Source: Dasypus novemcinctus (Eukaryota; Chordata; Mammalia; Cingulata; Dasypodidae). Taken from it: a stretch of DNA of 64,000 nt. Within the stretch, counting starts at the first letter, position 1; each line of letters begins with the position of its first letter. The DNA is taken from positions 94,741,157 to 94,805,156 of the forward strand of contig NC_080680.1 in NCBI RefSeq assembly GCF_030445035.2. The letters run 5' to 3'. The position numbers and the translations under genes are program-made. Under the pieces are notes generated by a model. The model worked only from the letters and a program-made list of their open reading frames with translations, ran no database searches and had not been told where the DNA came from. Below are positions 31,806 to 44,041 of the stretch, one piece after another.

Positions 31806-32440
31806 CTGAATTTTAGGTATCTTCCCTTTTTCCTTGTTGGGGTCACTTATGGAAATTAGCCAGCCTCTAGGGATAAAGAAAACCATGGGATTCCAGTGCC
31901 ACTCAATTGCATGTTCTCCATGAATGAAGTCAGCTGGCTGGCTGAAGTTCTGCATCCAGAACCCAGTTGGTGGCCAACTGCTTATGTGTTTGATCCCTCC
32001 ACATGGAAAGCAAACACTACTCACCTTCACAAAGTGAGGGGCTGAGCAGCTTTGAGAGCCTTTCCATTTCTCCATCTGTAAGCCTGGGTCAATGAGACTT
32101 CAGGGCTTTTGAGATGTTTTGAAATTTTTGTATGCAAGAACCCCAAACTTCAGTTTAGTGGGCATTATGGAGTGTGTGTGTGTAAAAACATAAAGTTAAA
32201 TCTCTATTGAATTCTATCTTTTGCCTTCTACCCATAAGGAGTAATCCTGATATTCTGAGTTTGGGGTGTATAGCTCAGTGTGGGGTTTGCCACAGAGATT
32301 GGAGGACTCAGGTTTCCATAAGGAACAGCTTCTGAGTTTGTTCTTAGGTGCTAATCAACAGTAGAAAGGAACTGGAAGACTGTAGGTTCCTGAGCTTTCA
32401 GACTTCTGGCTCCATTTACACTAAAATGGATTGTATTATT
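31806..32440. other. Single-copy intergenic DNA
   Basis: No gene or repeat is recognised. Confidence 0.45.
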
Positions 32441-32442
32441 TT

Positions 32443-32820
32443 TTAAAGATTTGTTTATCCCCGCCCCCCCCCCCCATTGTCTGCTCTCTGTGTTCATTCA
32501 CTGTACGTTCTTCTGTGTCTGCTTGTCTTCTCTTTAAGTGACAGCAGGAACTGATCCTGGGACCTTCTGGAGTGGGAGAGAGGTGCTCAACCTCTTGTAC
32601 CACCTCAGCTCCCTGGTCTACTGCATCTCTTATTGTCTCTCCTCTGTGTCTCTTTTTGTTGTGTCATCTTGCTGTGCCAGCTCTCCACATGGCTCGACGC
32701 TCCATGTGGGCCAGCTTGTCATGTGGGCCAACTTGCCTTCACCAGGAGGCCCTGGAATCGAAGCCTGGACCTCCATGTGGTAGATGGGAGCCCAATTGCT
32801 TGAGCCACATCTGCTTCCCT
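32443..32820 (-). mobile_element. DAS-II-type SINE
   Basis: The minus-strand head near 32815 reads 'gtggctcaagcaattgggct', with tail 'agatttgtttatccc' at the left. A run of 13 C's on the plus strand interrupts the tail. It has the same body as 14601-15474. Confidence 0.85.
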
Positions 32821-32909
32821 GTATTGTCTTTTATAATCTTTCTAACATCCCTATTTTTGTCTGAATCCTACCTTCATCATTCAGTCTCTGGGCTTAACAC
32901 CTTTGAGTG

Positions 32910-32910
<1 letters not shown>

Positions 32911-32968
<58 letters not shown>

Positions 32969-32992
32969 CCTATCTATCATTATCATCATCTC
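32911..32992. repeat. (ATCT)n microsatellite
   Basis: About 20 near-perfect tetranucleotide units, followed by imperfect 'tatctatc' words to about 33070. Confidence 0.95.
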
Positions 32993-33070
32993 TCTAGCTC
33001 TCTATTCTATCTCTAACAATCTAATATTATCATCTATCAACTTACCTATTTATCTATCTTTAATTATCTA

Positions 33071-33480
33071 TTCAACAAGTATTTATTATCCCTACTATGT
33101 GAGAGGCACCATAGGAGCACAAGGGATATAGATGTGAATATGGGTACTCTGAACTTTCAGGCTGGTGGGAGGGAGCTCTGAATAAAATAATTTCGTATAT
33201 AAAATAACAAACTGATGTACATGTGATCTGGAGAGAAGAGGAACACATTTTTGTCTTTATCTCTCTTTTTACCCAGTTTATGGGGTGGTTTATGACTGCT
33301 CCATGCATTTTACATGCATGATCTCATTTAATATTCATCATACCACTCCAAGCATACCAAAATCCCTCAAGTGGGGTTAATCACATTCACAATGTTGTAA
33401 TACCCTCACCACCTTCTATTACTAAAATTTTCCTGATTCCCCAAACAGAAAACCTACACTCATTAGGCATGAATTCTCCA
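33071..33480. other. Single-copy DNA with an L2/MIR-like trace
   Basis: 'tcaacaagtatttattatcc' and 'actatgtgagaggcacc' resemble old L2/MIR 3' text. No gene is seen. Confidence 0.4.
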
Positions 33481-34007
33481 TTCCCCTGCTCTCCACCCCT
33501 GGCAACTGTACTTTACTTTTTGTATTTATGAGCTTGCATAATCTCCAATATTTTCTTTGTAGTTACCATGGAGCTTAAATTTAACATGTAAATTTATAAA
33601 TACCTCATTTGCTTTGATACCAACTTAACTTCAACAGTATACACAAATTACATTCCTATCCCCTCTGTCCCCCCACTTTTATGTTGTTCTTGTTAAAAAT
33701 TATATGTTTATATGTTGTAAGCTGCAAACCACTGATTTATCATGTCATTTTATGCATTTGCCTTTTAGATCCTGTAAAAAGTAAAAAGTGGAGTTACAAA
33801 CCAGAAATACAATAGCCTGGCATTTCTATTTACCCTTGTTACCTTTACCAGAGATTTTTATTTTTTCATATGGCTTCACTCTATTATCTGTTGTCCTTTC
33901 CTTTCAACCTGCAGAACTTTCTTTAGCATTTCTTGTAGGACTGTTCTACTGGTGATTAACTTAACTCCCTCAGCTTTCATTTATCTGGATGTCTTAATCT
34001 CCCACTC

Positions 34008-34242
34008 ATTTTTTTTTTTTTTTTTTAGGTACTGGGACTGGGGATTGAATCCAGGACCCTGTATGTAGGAGACTGGCACATAACCACTGAGCCACCTTGG
34101 CTCCCCTGAGTTGGCTCCCTTGTCTGTTGCTCATTGTTTGCTCACAGTTCACTTGTTTTTCTTTAGGCGGCATGAGGAACCAAACCTTTCATTTGGGAGG
34201 TGGGTGCTCAACTACTTGAGCCACATCCGTTCCGTCCTCCTC
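34008..34242 (-). mobile_element. Dimeric tRNA-derived SINE in HAL1
   Basis: The T-rich left end is followed by two tRNA-like heads: 'ggctcagtggttatgtgcca' near 34095 and 'gtggctcaagtagttgagca' near 34225 in minus-strand sense. It has the same organisation as 18489-18711 and 36733-36907. Confidence 0.7.
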
Positions 34243-34244
34243 AT

Positions 34245-34605
34245 TTTTTTAAATCCCCCCCTTGTGGCTTTTTGTGTGCTGTCTTGCTCTCTGTGTCTGT
34301 TCTCTGTGTGTTCTCCTGTGTCTGTATTTATTTATTTTTATTTCCCCTCCTCCCTTGCAGCTTGCTTGCTCTCTGCTCTCTGTGTCCATTCGCTGGGTGC
34401 TCTTCTGTGTTTTTTTTTTTTTTTTCTTGTTTCCCTTTTTTGTTGCTCATCTTGCTGAGTTGGCTCTCCATGGCGCTTGCGGTTGTGCAGCTTTCCACAG
34501 TGTGTGGGGAGCCTGCTTTCCCAAGGAGGCCCGGATGCGAACCCAGGGCCTCCCATATGGTAGACAGGAACCCAACTGATTGAGACACAGCTGCTTCCCA
34601 TCCCC
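34245..34605 (-). mobile_element. DAS-type SINE in HAL1
   Basis: The head near 34595 reads 'gctgtgtctcaatcagttgg' with B-box 'gggttcgcatcc' on the minus strand. The left part is a tail-like 'ttatttatttttatttcccc' stretch plus a T16 run, so it may be two fused copies. Confidence 0.65.
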
Positions 34606-34737
34606 CTCACTTTTGAAAGATAGTTTTTCCATGCATTGAAGTCTCAGAAGTTTTTTGCTTTCAGCACTTTAAAAATATCATCCCACTGCTTTCTTGCCTT
34701 CATGTTTTTTATTGAGAAATTAGCACTTAGTCTTTTT

Positions 34738-35096
34738 TTTAGCTTTATTTTATTTATTTCTACCCCCCTCACTGTTTGCAGTCACTGCCTGCTCTCTGTG
34801 TCTGTTCATTGTGTGCTCTCTTTGTTTCCTCATCTTCTTTTTTGGAGACCCCAGGACCTACCATGTGGGATGGAGGTGCCCAGTCACTTGAGATACCTCT
34901 GCTCCCTGCGTGTTGTGTCTCTCATGTGTTTCTTTATTGTGTCTCCTCGTTGCATCATCTTGTTGTATCAGCTCACCATGCCAGCCTGTTGCATCAGATC
35001 AATGTCTTGCTCATCTTTAAGAGGCACTGGGAACCAAACCTGGGACCTCCCATATGGTAGGTGGGTGCCCAACTGCTTGAGCCAAATCTGCTTCCT
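34738..35096 (-). mobile_element. DAS-type SINE in HAL1
   Basis: The minus-strand head near 35090 reads 'tttggctcaagcagttgggc' with 'aggtttggttccc'. The tail is 'agctttattttatttatttc' at the left. HAL1 text continues on both sides ('attagcacttagtc' and 'atttaatctcattgagg'). Confidence 0.82.
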
Positions 35097-36732
35097 GCAT
35101 TTAATCTCATTGAGGATCCTTTGTACATGACATGTTGCTTCTCTCTGTGACTTACAGAATTCTCTATCTTTGGCATTCAACATTTTAATTATTACGTAAT
35201 CTAGTTGGGTTTATCCTGTTTGGAGTTCATTGAGCATTTTGGATATTTTTATTCATGTTTTTTGTTTAATTAGGGAACTTTTCAGTCATTGTCTCATTGA
35301 ATGTTCTCTCTGCCTCTTCTTTCTTCTCCTTCTGAGGTTACCACAATGTATGTATTGGTACACTTGATGTTGTCCACAGGTTCCTCAGGCTTTGTTCACT
35401 TTTCTTTCTTCTTTCTTCTTTCTGCTTCCTAGATTGTATAATTTCAATGGTCTTATTTCCAGGTTCACTGATTCTTTATTCTGCCGGTTCTAATCTGTTG
35501 TTGAGCTCCTTTAGGGGAAATTTTAATTTCTGTTCTTGTGATCTTCAGCTCTGTTTGATACCTTTTCATAATTTCTACCTCTCAATTGATTTTTTTTTGT
35601 GTTCATCTATTATTTTCCAGATCTCCTTCAGTTCTTTGTCCATGTTTTCCTTGAGCTCTTTAAGCATCTTTAGAACCATTTTTAAAAAGTCTTTGTCTCA
35701 TGTATACCAGATCTGGTACTCCCCGCCAATGGGTTCTAATGTCATAATCTTTTCCTTTGCTGGGGTCATCGCTTCCTGTTTCTTTTGTTGAAACCTGGAC
35801 ATTTTGATAATTTAATGTGTTATTGTTGGAACATAGATGCTGAGACACCTGGTCCTTAAGTTTGCATCCAGTTAGTGTTACAACAGAGCTTTCCTTGAAT
35901 GTCAGGAGCTAAAAAAAAAAAAAAAAAAAAAGAAAAGGAAGGGAAAAAAGAGGAAACACTTTTCCCAGTCTTTGCAGATTAACCCATGTGAGTGCTGTCC
36001 TTCCAAGCTTATCAATACAATGAGTTTAGAGAATAGTTAAAGGCCAAAATTTTGGGGCCTCCCTGATCCTTTCTGTACATGTGTTTTGTTTTGGGCATGT
36101 GCCTGTGGCCCTCAGAATTTCCCTATCTTCATGGGTATGATTGTTCCCTATTTCCTAGGAAACAGTTTCTCCATGGTCTAGGCACTGAACTGTATGCACA
36201 ACAGCCAGCAATCCCTTGCCTCAGGCAGTCACAACTTGACATGCTATCCCATAGTGTTCTGTACCTATGGGCTGCTTTCTACAGATAGGACAAGCTCTGG
36301 GATGATGAACCTGTGGTAAGTTTTCTGGTTTTGTCCCTCAAGCCTCCATCAGACAGTTGGGCCAGACCTACATTATATGCTCTCAGTATGTACACAAGGG
36401 TTACTCTGCTCCCTCCAGAACTGGGACCAGGGACCCACACTCAGAGTGTAGGCTGGTTCTGTGCCAAGCTGGTGAAGGATGGGAGAGGCACCAGTCAGGG
36501 TGCCAGGAAATCCTACTGCTTTTAAGTTGCCCTTTTCTTGATTAGATGCTTGCTACATTATTGCAATCTTTTAACTGTTTTATGGAGCTTTGAGGAATAT
36601 GTGTCTGTCAGTTCTAGCTGGTTTGTTCAAAGTTTCTGCAGGAGGATGGGTCCTGAAGCTTTTGCCTCCACCATCTTGGTCAGGTTCCTGTGGGTTTTCT
36701 CATGCTGCATCTTCTTAAAAGCTAGTCTAAAC

Positions 36733-36907
36733 TTTTTTTTTTTGAGGTACTGGGGATCAAACCCAGGACCTTGTACCTGGGAAGCAGGTGCTCAACCACT
36801 GAGCTACATCCACTCCCCAAAGAGAGTTGGTTTTTTTGTTTGTTTTTTTCTTAGGAGGTACTGAGGATTGAACCAGGCACTCAACCACTTAAGCTACATC
36901 CACTCTC
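36733..36907 (-). mobile_element. Dimeric tRNA-derived SINE
   Basis: Two heads in tandem read on the minus strand, 'gtagctcagtggttgagcac' and a truncated 'tagcttaagtggttgagtgc'. A perfect 11 bp target duplication, 'ctagtctaaac', is at 36722-36732 and 36908-36918. Confidence 0.85.
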
Positions 36908-36918
36908 CTAGTCTAAAC

Positions 36919-37185
36919 ATTTTACTCCTACTATACATCAGTCCAAACTTCTGAGTCAAGGGTCTCCACAAAACATTTTCTAATATTGTTTCTTCTATAC
37001 AATCCTTCTGCTCTAGTACAGTCTTCTCATTATTCAGTCCTCTTGAGAACCTGCCTCCAATACCAGGCCTGCTCATTCCTACCTTTTGTACCTCTTTTGA
37101 AATTATTTCCCATGTCTGAAATTCTTTTCTTTTTTCTTCTCCTATTCAAGTCCTAGTTATCCTTTAATGCCCAATTTAATTTTTG
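36919..37185. other. Single-copy DNA
   Basis: No gene or repeat is recognised. Confidence 0.4.
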
Positions 37186-37189
37186 TTTT

Positions 37190-37277
37190 CTTTTTTTTTT
37201 CAAATTCTACTCCTCTATTTATTGATTTTTAAAAAAATATTACATTAAAAAAAATGAGGTCCCCATTCACCCCCACT
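37190..37277 (-). mobile_element. Very short L1 3' tail copy
   Basis: The plus strand shows T9, 'tattacattaaaaaaaatga' and 'ggtccccattcacccccact', the antisense L1#3 terminus. 'cccaatttaatttttgtttt' before and 'cccaatttttgttttcttg' after are the probable target duplication. Confidence 0.8.
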
Positions 37278-37279
37278 GC

Positions 37280-37840
37280 CCAATTTTTGTTTTCTTGATG
37301 AATCTATTGTCAGCCATTACAATCTACGTTGACTGTAATGTTGAGGGACTTGTGATGTTTTCTGTCACAGAATAATTAGGTTTTGTACATTCCCTTTCAC
37401 AAAAGATAAAAACTCTTCAAAAGAATTAGATTCTGCAATGAACATATGCTTCCATCAGATGGGCGTGATAGAACACAGGATATGTAGGGAGTATGTAAAA
37501 GAAGGTTGATGCTATGCTCCCATCCTGTGACCTAGCAGATATTGCTAATTGGTCATGCTACTCATTCTCACTGAACACAAACTAGCCTTAGGCTCCTTTT
37601 TATCTAAGTACTTGTGGAAGTCATTGCCTGAGGGTTGGGGCTGGTAGGAGAGATAAATCATATCTGCTGTCATTTGGTTAGGCACCTGCCTTTTACTAAG
37701 AGTCAGTCTCTACTTTTTCAACCCTGAATTTCTCATAGGCTTCATAAATGAAAAAGATCTTTAGAAATTAAATTTAAATGTCAATGATTAAATTTAAGAA
37801 TGAGATTTTAGAGGTTACTGTTTTCCCTTTTGTTTTCTTT
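37280..37840. other. Single-copy DNA
   Basis: No gene or repeat is recognised. Confidence 0.4.
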
Positions 37841-37849
37841 TGTTATATA

Positions 37850-39270
37850 TTTACTTTTTAAAAAACTGTAATACTACACTGTATAAAATTCAAAATGTTT
37901 CAAAAGGTATTCAACAAAAAGAACGTGTCCCTCTTACCTTGTCTCCTTGTCTTCTATTTCTGCTCCCTGGAGGGTACTACTGCCACCAGTTTCTTGAGTA
38001 TCTTTCCAGAGATATTTCATGAATATACAGACATATAAGAAAATATAATTAAAACAAGCTTATATGTTAGCATATAGTGCACTTTTCTGCATCTTGCTTT
38101 TTTTCTATTTAATAATCATTCTAAAAGGGTAAAAAGAGTTTTTAAGGCTGCATATTCCATCCTACGGATTCACCACACCATCTCCTACAATGGATATTTA
38201 AGTTGTTGTAAGTCTTCTGCCATTACAGTCAACATTTAAAAGTATTATAACATGCTATTTTGTATGTGTACAAAAATATCTACTGGATAATTTCCTAGAA
38301 GTGGAAATGTTAGTCTAAAGAGTATTTGCAATTTATTTGATAGATTTTATCAAATTGCTAATTTTTGATGCTGTATCAATTTATACACTAACTAGCAATG
38401 CATAAGAGAACATGTTTTTTTAACACTCTCCACAATACTGTTTTCGAACTTTTTGATTTTTGCTAAACTAATAAGTAAAAGTATCTCCTTGTAGTTTTAA
38501 AAATTGTGCATATATACAACTCAAAATATTCCATTTTAACCACTTTCAAGTGTGTAACTCAGTGGTATTAATTATGTTCAAAATATTGTCAACATCCAAT
38601 TCAAACATCAAACAGAAACTGCACCAATTAAGCAACAACTCCCCATTCCCCTCATCCCCTCCTACCCCTGTGGGCTACTGCCTTTATGAATATGGCTTAT
38701 TCTAGGTATTTAATGTAAGCAACAGTGTACAATATTTGTCTTTTTGTGTTTGGCTTATTTCAGTTTACATTTCTTTTATTGTGAGAATGAGCATCTTTTC
38801 ATAAACTTAAGAATAATTTGTATTTCTTTTTCTGTGAATCTCTGTTCATATTTTCCCATTTTTTTCTGTTGAATTTTTTAGTCTTTGTTCTTACTTTAAG
38901 AGTTCTTTATGTATTGTGGATATTAGTACTTTGTGGTATAAATTATATATATATATATATTTCCATTTTGACATTATACTTTTTACCTTGTGGTTCTCTT
39001 TCTCTATAAAATACATTTTTGTTTCATGTGATTCAGTTTATGAATTTTTATTTTATAGATTTTTGGTTTCATGTTATACATAAAAGCCCCTATTCCATTC
39101 TAAGATTATAAAAATTATTCTTCCACATTTTTCTTCTCTGGTTTCATTTTTATGATTAATGTTTGGTTCATCTGGAATTTATTTTGGTGAAAGTTGTAAG
39201 GTGAGGATCCAACCTAAGTTTTTTTCCAGAGGGCTTACTAGTTATTCCTACCCAATTTACTGAGCAATCG
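37850..39270 (-). mobile_element. Old L1M antisense, with a second L1M 3'UTR nested in it
   Basis: ORF2 C-terminal antisense text occurs at about 38070-38470 ('ataatttcctagaagtggaa') and again at 38780-39270 ('catctggaatttattttggt'). Between them, 38490-38770 is 3'UTR-type text ('ccattttaaccactttcaag', 'aactccccattcccctcatc'). A short (AT)n lies at 38942-38960. Confidence 0.65.
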
Positions 39271-39499
39271 TTTTCTAAGGAAAAGAAGTTTCAGCAGGGT
39301 TCTGGGACCTGGTCACGGCCATTTAGGAATGAAGTGTGGAGCTGTGATCACATTCAAGGAGGACTCTAAAACTATTTCTAGCTGCTCAGGGATAGGCTAT
39401 GCACATTTAACTTTACAAAGGTCTAGATTGGTTTACTCTGGAAAGAAACCTGGGCCCTTCAATGCACAGCCTCTCTTGGGGAATTCTTTTAAGGGGCTT

Positions 39500-39845
39500 A
39501 TGTAGAATATTTACAGAGGTGTACAAATATATGTATGCAAGATTATCCATGGCAGTATTTTTGTAATACTGAAAAAATGTGAAGAATCCACCAATATGGG
39601 ATTAATAATGTATAGCATATATCCATAAATTATGAATAAGTAAATTATGGTGTAATTATGCTATAGAATATTATGCAGCAGTTTAAAAGAATAAGGTAGA
39701 ACATCTTAATATGAGAAGATGTCAAAGGTATAGTTTTAAGTGCAAACAGGTTGCAGAAGTGATTATAGTATGATTTAAAGTTTATAGAAATACATACACA
39801 CATACATAAATGTATGTGTGTGTCTATTTGTGTGTGTGTATGAAG

Positions 39846-39876
<31 letters not shown>

Positions 39877-40025
39877 GAGAGGGAGGGAGAGAGACATCCA
39901 CCAAATTCTTAATAGTGGTGATCTCTAAGAGTGGGGTTATATGTGACTTTTCTGTGTTTTATCATCATAAGATATTTACATTTTTGTAACCATATTCCAC
40001 TTTATTATAATAAAAACAAATAATG
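39500..40025 (+). mobile_element. Old L1M 3' end, plus strand
   Basis: 'atagaatattatgcagcagt' followed by 'gtggtgatctctaagagtgg' and a final 'ttattataataaaaacaaa' is the terminal ORF2/3'UTR text of L1M elements. The CA/TG and GA microsatellites at 39795-39895 interrupt it. Confidence 0.7.
39795..39895. repeat. TG-rich and (GA)n microsatellites
   Basis: 'catacacacatacataaatg' and 'tatgtgtgtgtctatttgtg' are followed by about 55 bp of GA repeat with GAAA and GGGA variants. Confidence 0.9.
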
Positions 40026-40199
40026 ATAATGAAGGAGTTAAATATACTCTGTTTCTATGTTCTTTTCAAAGCTGTGATTCTTTTGTAATAATAAAATTGG
40101 TAATAATAACATTTTAATAGCAGTGTACAGTTTACAAGTTACTTTTGAATTTATATTAGCACATTTGACATGCACGAAGACCTGGTAAGGAAATAACAC

Positions 40200-40335
40200 A
40201 TATCTTCATTTTTCAAAAGTGAAGAAATAGAGGCTCTGAGAGGGAAACAGTTTGCTTCAGGGCACATAGCAGTTAAGAAGTTAAATCAGAGCTTGAACCC
40301 CATTTTACTGAATCCAGACTATGTGCTCTCTCTAC
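40200..40335 (-). repeat. MIR fragment, antisense
   Basis: 'agaggctctgagagggaaac' through 'gagcttgaaccccattttac' is the reverse orientation of a MIR core. Confidence 0.75.
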
Positions 40336-40489
40336 ACTCACTATTGTCGGTAGGCAGGAAAGTACAACTTGCGGATCCATTGGATCATTAACAGGTGGCT
40401 GCCACCATTCCCTCTCCACATTTGTTAGGAATCCTTGGCATGGGAATTTTACTGGAGAACTTGATTAAATATTCTCCCACATTTTTATT

Positions 40490-40605
40490 CTAGCACTTTC
40501 AAGGTTTCATTTTTTATGATTAAACATTTGTTGTCTTGATTTTATTTTGGTGCAAGTTGTAAATCAAGGATTCAATTAATTAACCCTCCTCCCCCCCCAA
40601 TTAAA
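40490..40605 (-). repeat. L1M ORF2 fragment, antisense
   Basis: 'ttgattttattttggtgcaa' followed by 'gttgtaaatcaaggattcaa' duplicates text seen near 39175-39215 and is short and decayed. Confidence 0.5.
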
Positions 40606-40649
40606 GCAGAAGGTAGCTCTTGACGAAAACTGTGAGGAGTTTTCTCCTC

Positions 40650-40762
40650 TGGGCTAGGCTACACGAGGGTAGAGGTAGTGTCTCATTCACTGTTACTACA
40701 CTCTGCTTGGCCGTGTCTGGAGCATAGTAGATACTCAGTAAATTCTTGTGGAATATTCAAAG
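40650..40762 (+). repeat. L2/MIR3-type 3' end
   Basis: 'agggtagaggtagtgtctca' followed by 'gagcatagtagatactcagt' is the general 3' text of L2/MIR3. Confidence 0.6.
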
Positions 40763-40854
40763 CATTTCCCTTGTGTTGTTTCTGGAGCTGGCTGAAGTCT
40801 ATTATTCACCCCATTCTGCAACAATGGGATTTCAGGCCACACCTTCAATTAGGG

Positions 40855-40970
40855 TGACCAACTCTCCCAGTTTGTCTTGGACTGTCCTAGTTTTAAACCT
40901 GAAAGTCCTGTATCCCAGGATGCTCTTCAGGCCAGACAAATGAGGATGATTGGTCACCCTCCTACAGATA
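40855..40970. mobile_element. Short palindromic DNA-transposon remnant
   Basis: Ends 'agggtgaccaac' (from 40855) and 'attggtcaccct' (to about 40961) are inverted repeats, with 'ctagttttaaacctgaaagt' internal. It is the same family as 26700-26815; the superfamily is not certain. Confidence 0.65.
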
Positions 40971-41254
40971 ACTCTTTCCCTAGAAACAACTTCTCTAACT
41001 TAAGAAAGGCTTTATCTTCATGTGTCTGCTTTATGACCTCCTGAAAATCTATTGAGTACAGCCTGATCTAAATGGGATCAATTTATGTTGGCTTCTAGCT
41101 TCCCTTTCTCCCTCTACTGCCATCATTTGAAGATTTGCTCTGCACAGTGCAGATGGTTGGGGGGGCAGAACTGGGACTCCCACCCAGCTCTTCCAGCTTC
41201 TGCTTCCACTATCTCAAGTCTTTTGCTTCTCTGAATAGAAGTTTGTATCTTTCT

Positions 41255-41405
41255 TTGAAGGTAATAAAACTGAATTCAGAAGAAGGAAAGAGACTTGTCC
41301 CCAGATATTCAGCCATGAAGGTGGTAGAGTTGGGGCTTGAACTCAGATCTCTTGGCTCCAAATCCGGCTCCTTTTCCTTAAAAGCTATCTCTAGGCAGAG
41401 ACCCT
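41255..41405 (-). repeat. MIR fragment, antisense
   Basis: 'agagacttgtccccagatat' through 'gggcttgaactcagatctct' matches antisense MIR core. Confidence 0.7.
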
Positions 41406-41479
41406 AATTAGTACTCTTAATAGATTGCCTTGCTAATTGTTGCTCTTGCCTTCCCCAGTCCTTCTGTCTTTCAGGTAGA

Positions 41480-41800
41480 CTGGTACCATTAGAATTACCT
41501 GCAGAAGTTTGTGAAAATATAGATTGCTATGCACAATCCTGTCCCTGGAAATTCTGATTCTGTAGACTTAGGGGGAACAATTGACAAAATGTTACAGGTG
41601 ATTCTGATATGCATCTTGATTTGGGATGCCGGGGTAGCGCTTCTCAACCTTTAATGTGCAGAGGAATCACCTGGGGATCTTGTTAAATGCAGATTCTGTC
41701 TCAGTAGGCCTGGACAGAGTCTGAGATTCTGCATTTCTAACAAGCTCCCAGGTGATGCTCCTGGTTCTGGCACCACACTTTTAGTGGCAAAATGCTACAT
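41480..41800. mobile_element. Two MER5A-type hAT fragments
   Basis: 'ccattagaattacctgcaga' at about 41488, and 'gcttctcaacctttaatgtg' with 'caggtgatgctcctggttct' at 41638-41770, are typical MER5A ends, in two adjacent copies. Confidence 0.7.
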
Positions 41801-42555
41801 GATATTGGACAGCATTTCCGATTCTAACTTTTTGTAGGGCTCTCTCCGCCTTTGGTATCTGCAGGTTTCTTCCTGCTAACTCCCTTTTCTCTGCTGAGCT
41901 CTTGGTTTTTGACTCTCATCCTATTTTCTCCAGCCCCAATCTACTCATGAATACATTTAAGTCTGGTGAGACTGGCCTCCTGGTATTCCTCAGTATGTGG
42001 CTTGCTCATTTCCTAACATTCCTGAGTTCTTAGCTCATTTCTTCCCAGCACACAGACACTTAATATGCCTTGCTCCAGATATTTCTATCTGCTGTCACTG
42101 TGATGGGGTGTGGTTATTGGGTTTTTAGGACTTACCTAGAAGGTGGAGAAAGGTGGGGAGTTGTTCCAGCAGAGCAGCTGTAGTCCAGCTTTGTGGTGAG
42201 AGTGGCAAGGGGGGAGGTAGCAGGGATGTGCCCCATCCCAGAGGTAGGAACAGGAGGATTTATACTCTTCTTGGGCCCTGAGGGAATGGCCTCTTTCTGC
42301 ATTCTTCCTGCCTTCTCCTTCCATCTCTGGTGTCCCAGAGTCCATGGAGACTCTCCACATCCTTTGGGGACTCTGTGACTGCTGGTAGGAGGGGAATTCC
42401 AGGAGGACTCAGTCTTTGGTGACTGAGTGGGTTGGAAAAACTTGCCTAAGTCCCCAGGCTCTGTGTGGGGAAGACAGTCATGCTACTTAATGAGAGAAAA
42501 CCGGTTGGCTCACTTTCTCGATCCATTCCTTGGGATTTAAAGTTTTTATTGTGCT
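41801..42555. other. Single-copy DNA
   Basis: No gene or repeat is recognised. Short open frames on both strands at 42136-42378 overlap each other and show no family features. Confidence 0.45.
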
Positions 42556-42559
42556 TTAT

Positions 42560-42875
42560 GGTCTTGGAAAATCAAATTCTTCTCCTAACGCTTCACATGA
42601 TTCCTCTTGCCTGAACTTTCCAGCCTTTCTTGTCTACCAGTAAACTCTTTCTTTTTGCTGCAGAACCAGTTCAAATATCACATTCTAAAGGAAATCTTCC
42701 TGCATCTATGGCAGGGCCCCTCTTTTCCTCTCCATCACAGATATGAATATATAAGAGCATGAATCTGAGTTAGATGAAGAAACAGATAATTGTGTCTGAT
42801 TCTGTACTAGACTGAAAGAAACCTGAGGTCAGGGCCAGTTGTTGAGTAAGCACTCAGGAAATTAAAGGGAACTCT
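42560..42875 (+). repeat. Probable L2 fragment
   Basis: 'accagttcaaatatcacatt' and 'ctagactgaaagaaacctga' followed by 'gtaagcactcaggaaatt' are in L2 3' order. Confidence 0.5.
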
Positions 42876-43239
42876 TGGAGTAGGCCCAGGCATAGATGAT
42901 TTTTTTCTTTAAAAATTTTTTAAATTGTGGTAAAATGTACATAACATAAAAATCATTTAAACAATTTAAAATGGGCAATTCTTTGACATTAAATACATTG
43001 ACAATACTGTGTAACTTTTACCACTATTTCTAGACTATTTTCATCTTCCTCATCCAAGAACTCATATTCATTTAGTAATAATTCTGTACTCCCCTCTACT
43101 TACCCCAGTAACCACTATTCTCCTTTCTGTCTCTATGAATTTGCTTGTTCTAAGTATTTCATATAAAATAAATGATATGGTAGTTCCCCTTTTGTGTCTG
43201 GCTTATTTCATTCAACTTGATGTTTCCAGGGCTCTTTCT

Positions 43240-43605
43240 TTTTTTCTTTTTTCTTTTCTTTTAAATGTTACATTAAAACAATATGAGGTCCTCATATACC
43301 ACCCCCTCACCCCTCCCACATCAACAACCTCTTCCATCATTGCGGCACATCCAATGCACCTGGTGAATACATTCTGGAGCACCGCTGCACCACATGGACA
43401 GTGGTCCACATTGTAGTCCACACTCTCCCCCAGTCCACCCAGTGGGCCGCGACAGGGCACACAACATCCAGCATCCATCCCTGCAGCACCACCCAGGACA
43501 ACTCCAAATCCTGAAAATGCCCCCACACCATATCTCTTTTTCCATCTCCCTACCATCAGCAGCCACCGTGCCCACCCTCTCCATATCACTACTACAATTT
43601 CTTCT
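43240..43605 (-). mobile_element. 5'-truncated L1 3' tail copy
   Basis: The target duplication 'ccagggctcttt' / 'ccagggttcttt' is at 43226-43237 and 43606-43617. The body is the antisense of the L1#3 3' terminus ('tgaggtcctcatataccacc', 'gacaactccaaatcctgaaa'). Confidence 0.88.
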
Positions 43606-44041
43606 CCAGGGTTCTTTCATGTTGTAGCATACACTACACCAGCACTTCATTTCTTTTCACCACTGTATAATATTCTGTTAGATGGAAATATCACACTTTG
43701 TTTACTCATTCATCTGTTGATGGACACTTGGGTTGCTTCCACCTTTTGGCTATTGTGAATTAAACCGTGATGAACATCAGTATACAGGCATCTGTCAGAG
43801 TCACTGTTGGCAATTCTTTGGGGTATATACCTAAGAATGCAATTGCTGAGAATATATAATTCTATGTTTGCTTTCTGAGGAACTGCCAAACTACTTTCCA
43901 CAGTGACTGTACCATTTTACATTACCATAAACAGTGTATGAGGGTTCCTAATTTTCTATAATCTTGGCAACACTTGTTGTTCTTAGATTTTTTAATAGTA
44001 GCCATCCTAGTGGGAGTGAAGTGATATCTCATTGTAGCTTT

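Larger units (their letters stand above)
33480..36700 (-). mobile_element. HAL1 (half-L1) retrotransposon, antisense
   Basis: Antisense text includes the 3' part ('acctttaccagagattttta', 'gcatttcttgtaggactg') and ORF1 with the start equivalent 'gtttcttttgttgaaacctg' near 35780. The 5' part runs to the 'ccaccatcttggtcagg' segment at 36668-36684. No ORF2 follows, as expected for HAL1. It is split by three SINEs and is completely decayed. Confidence 0.65.
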
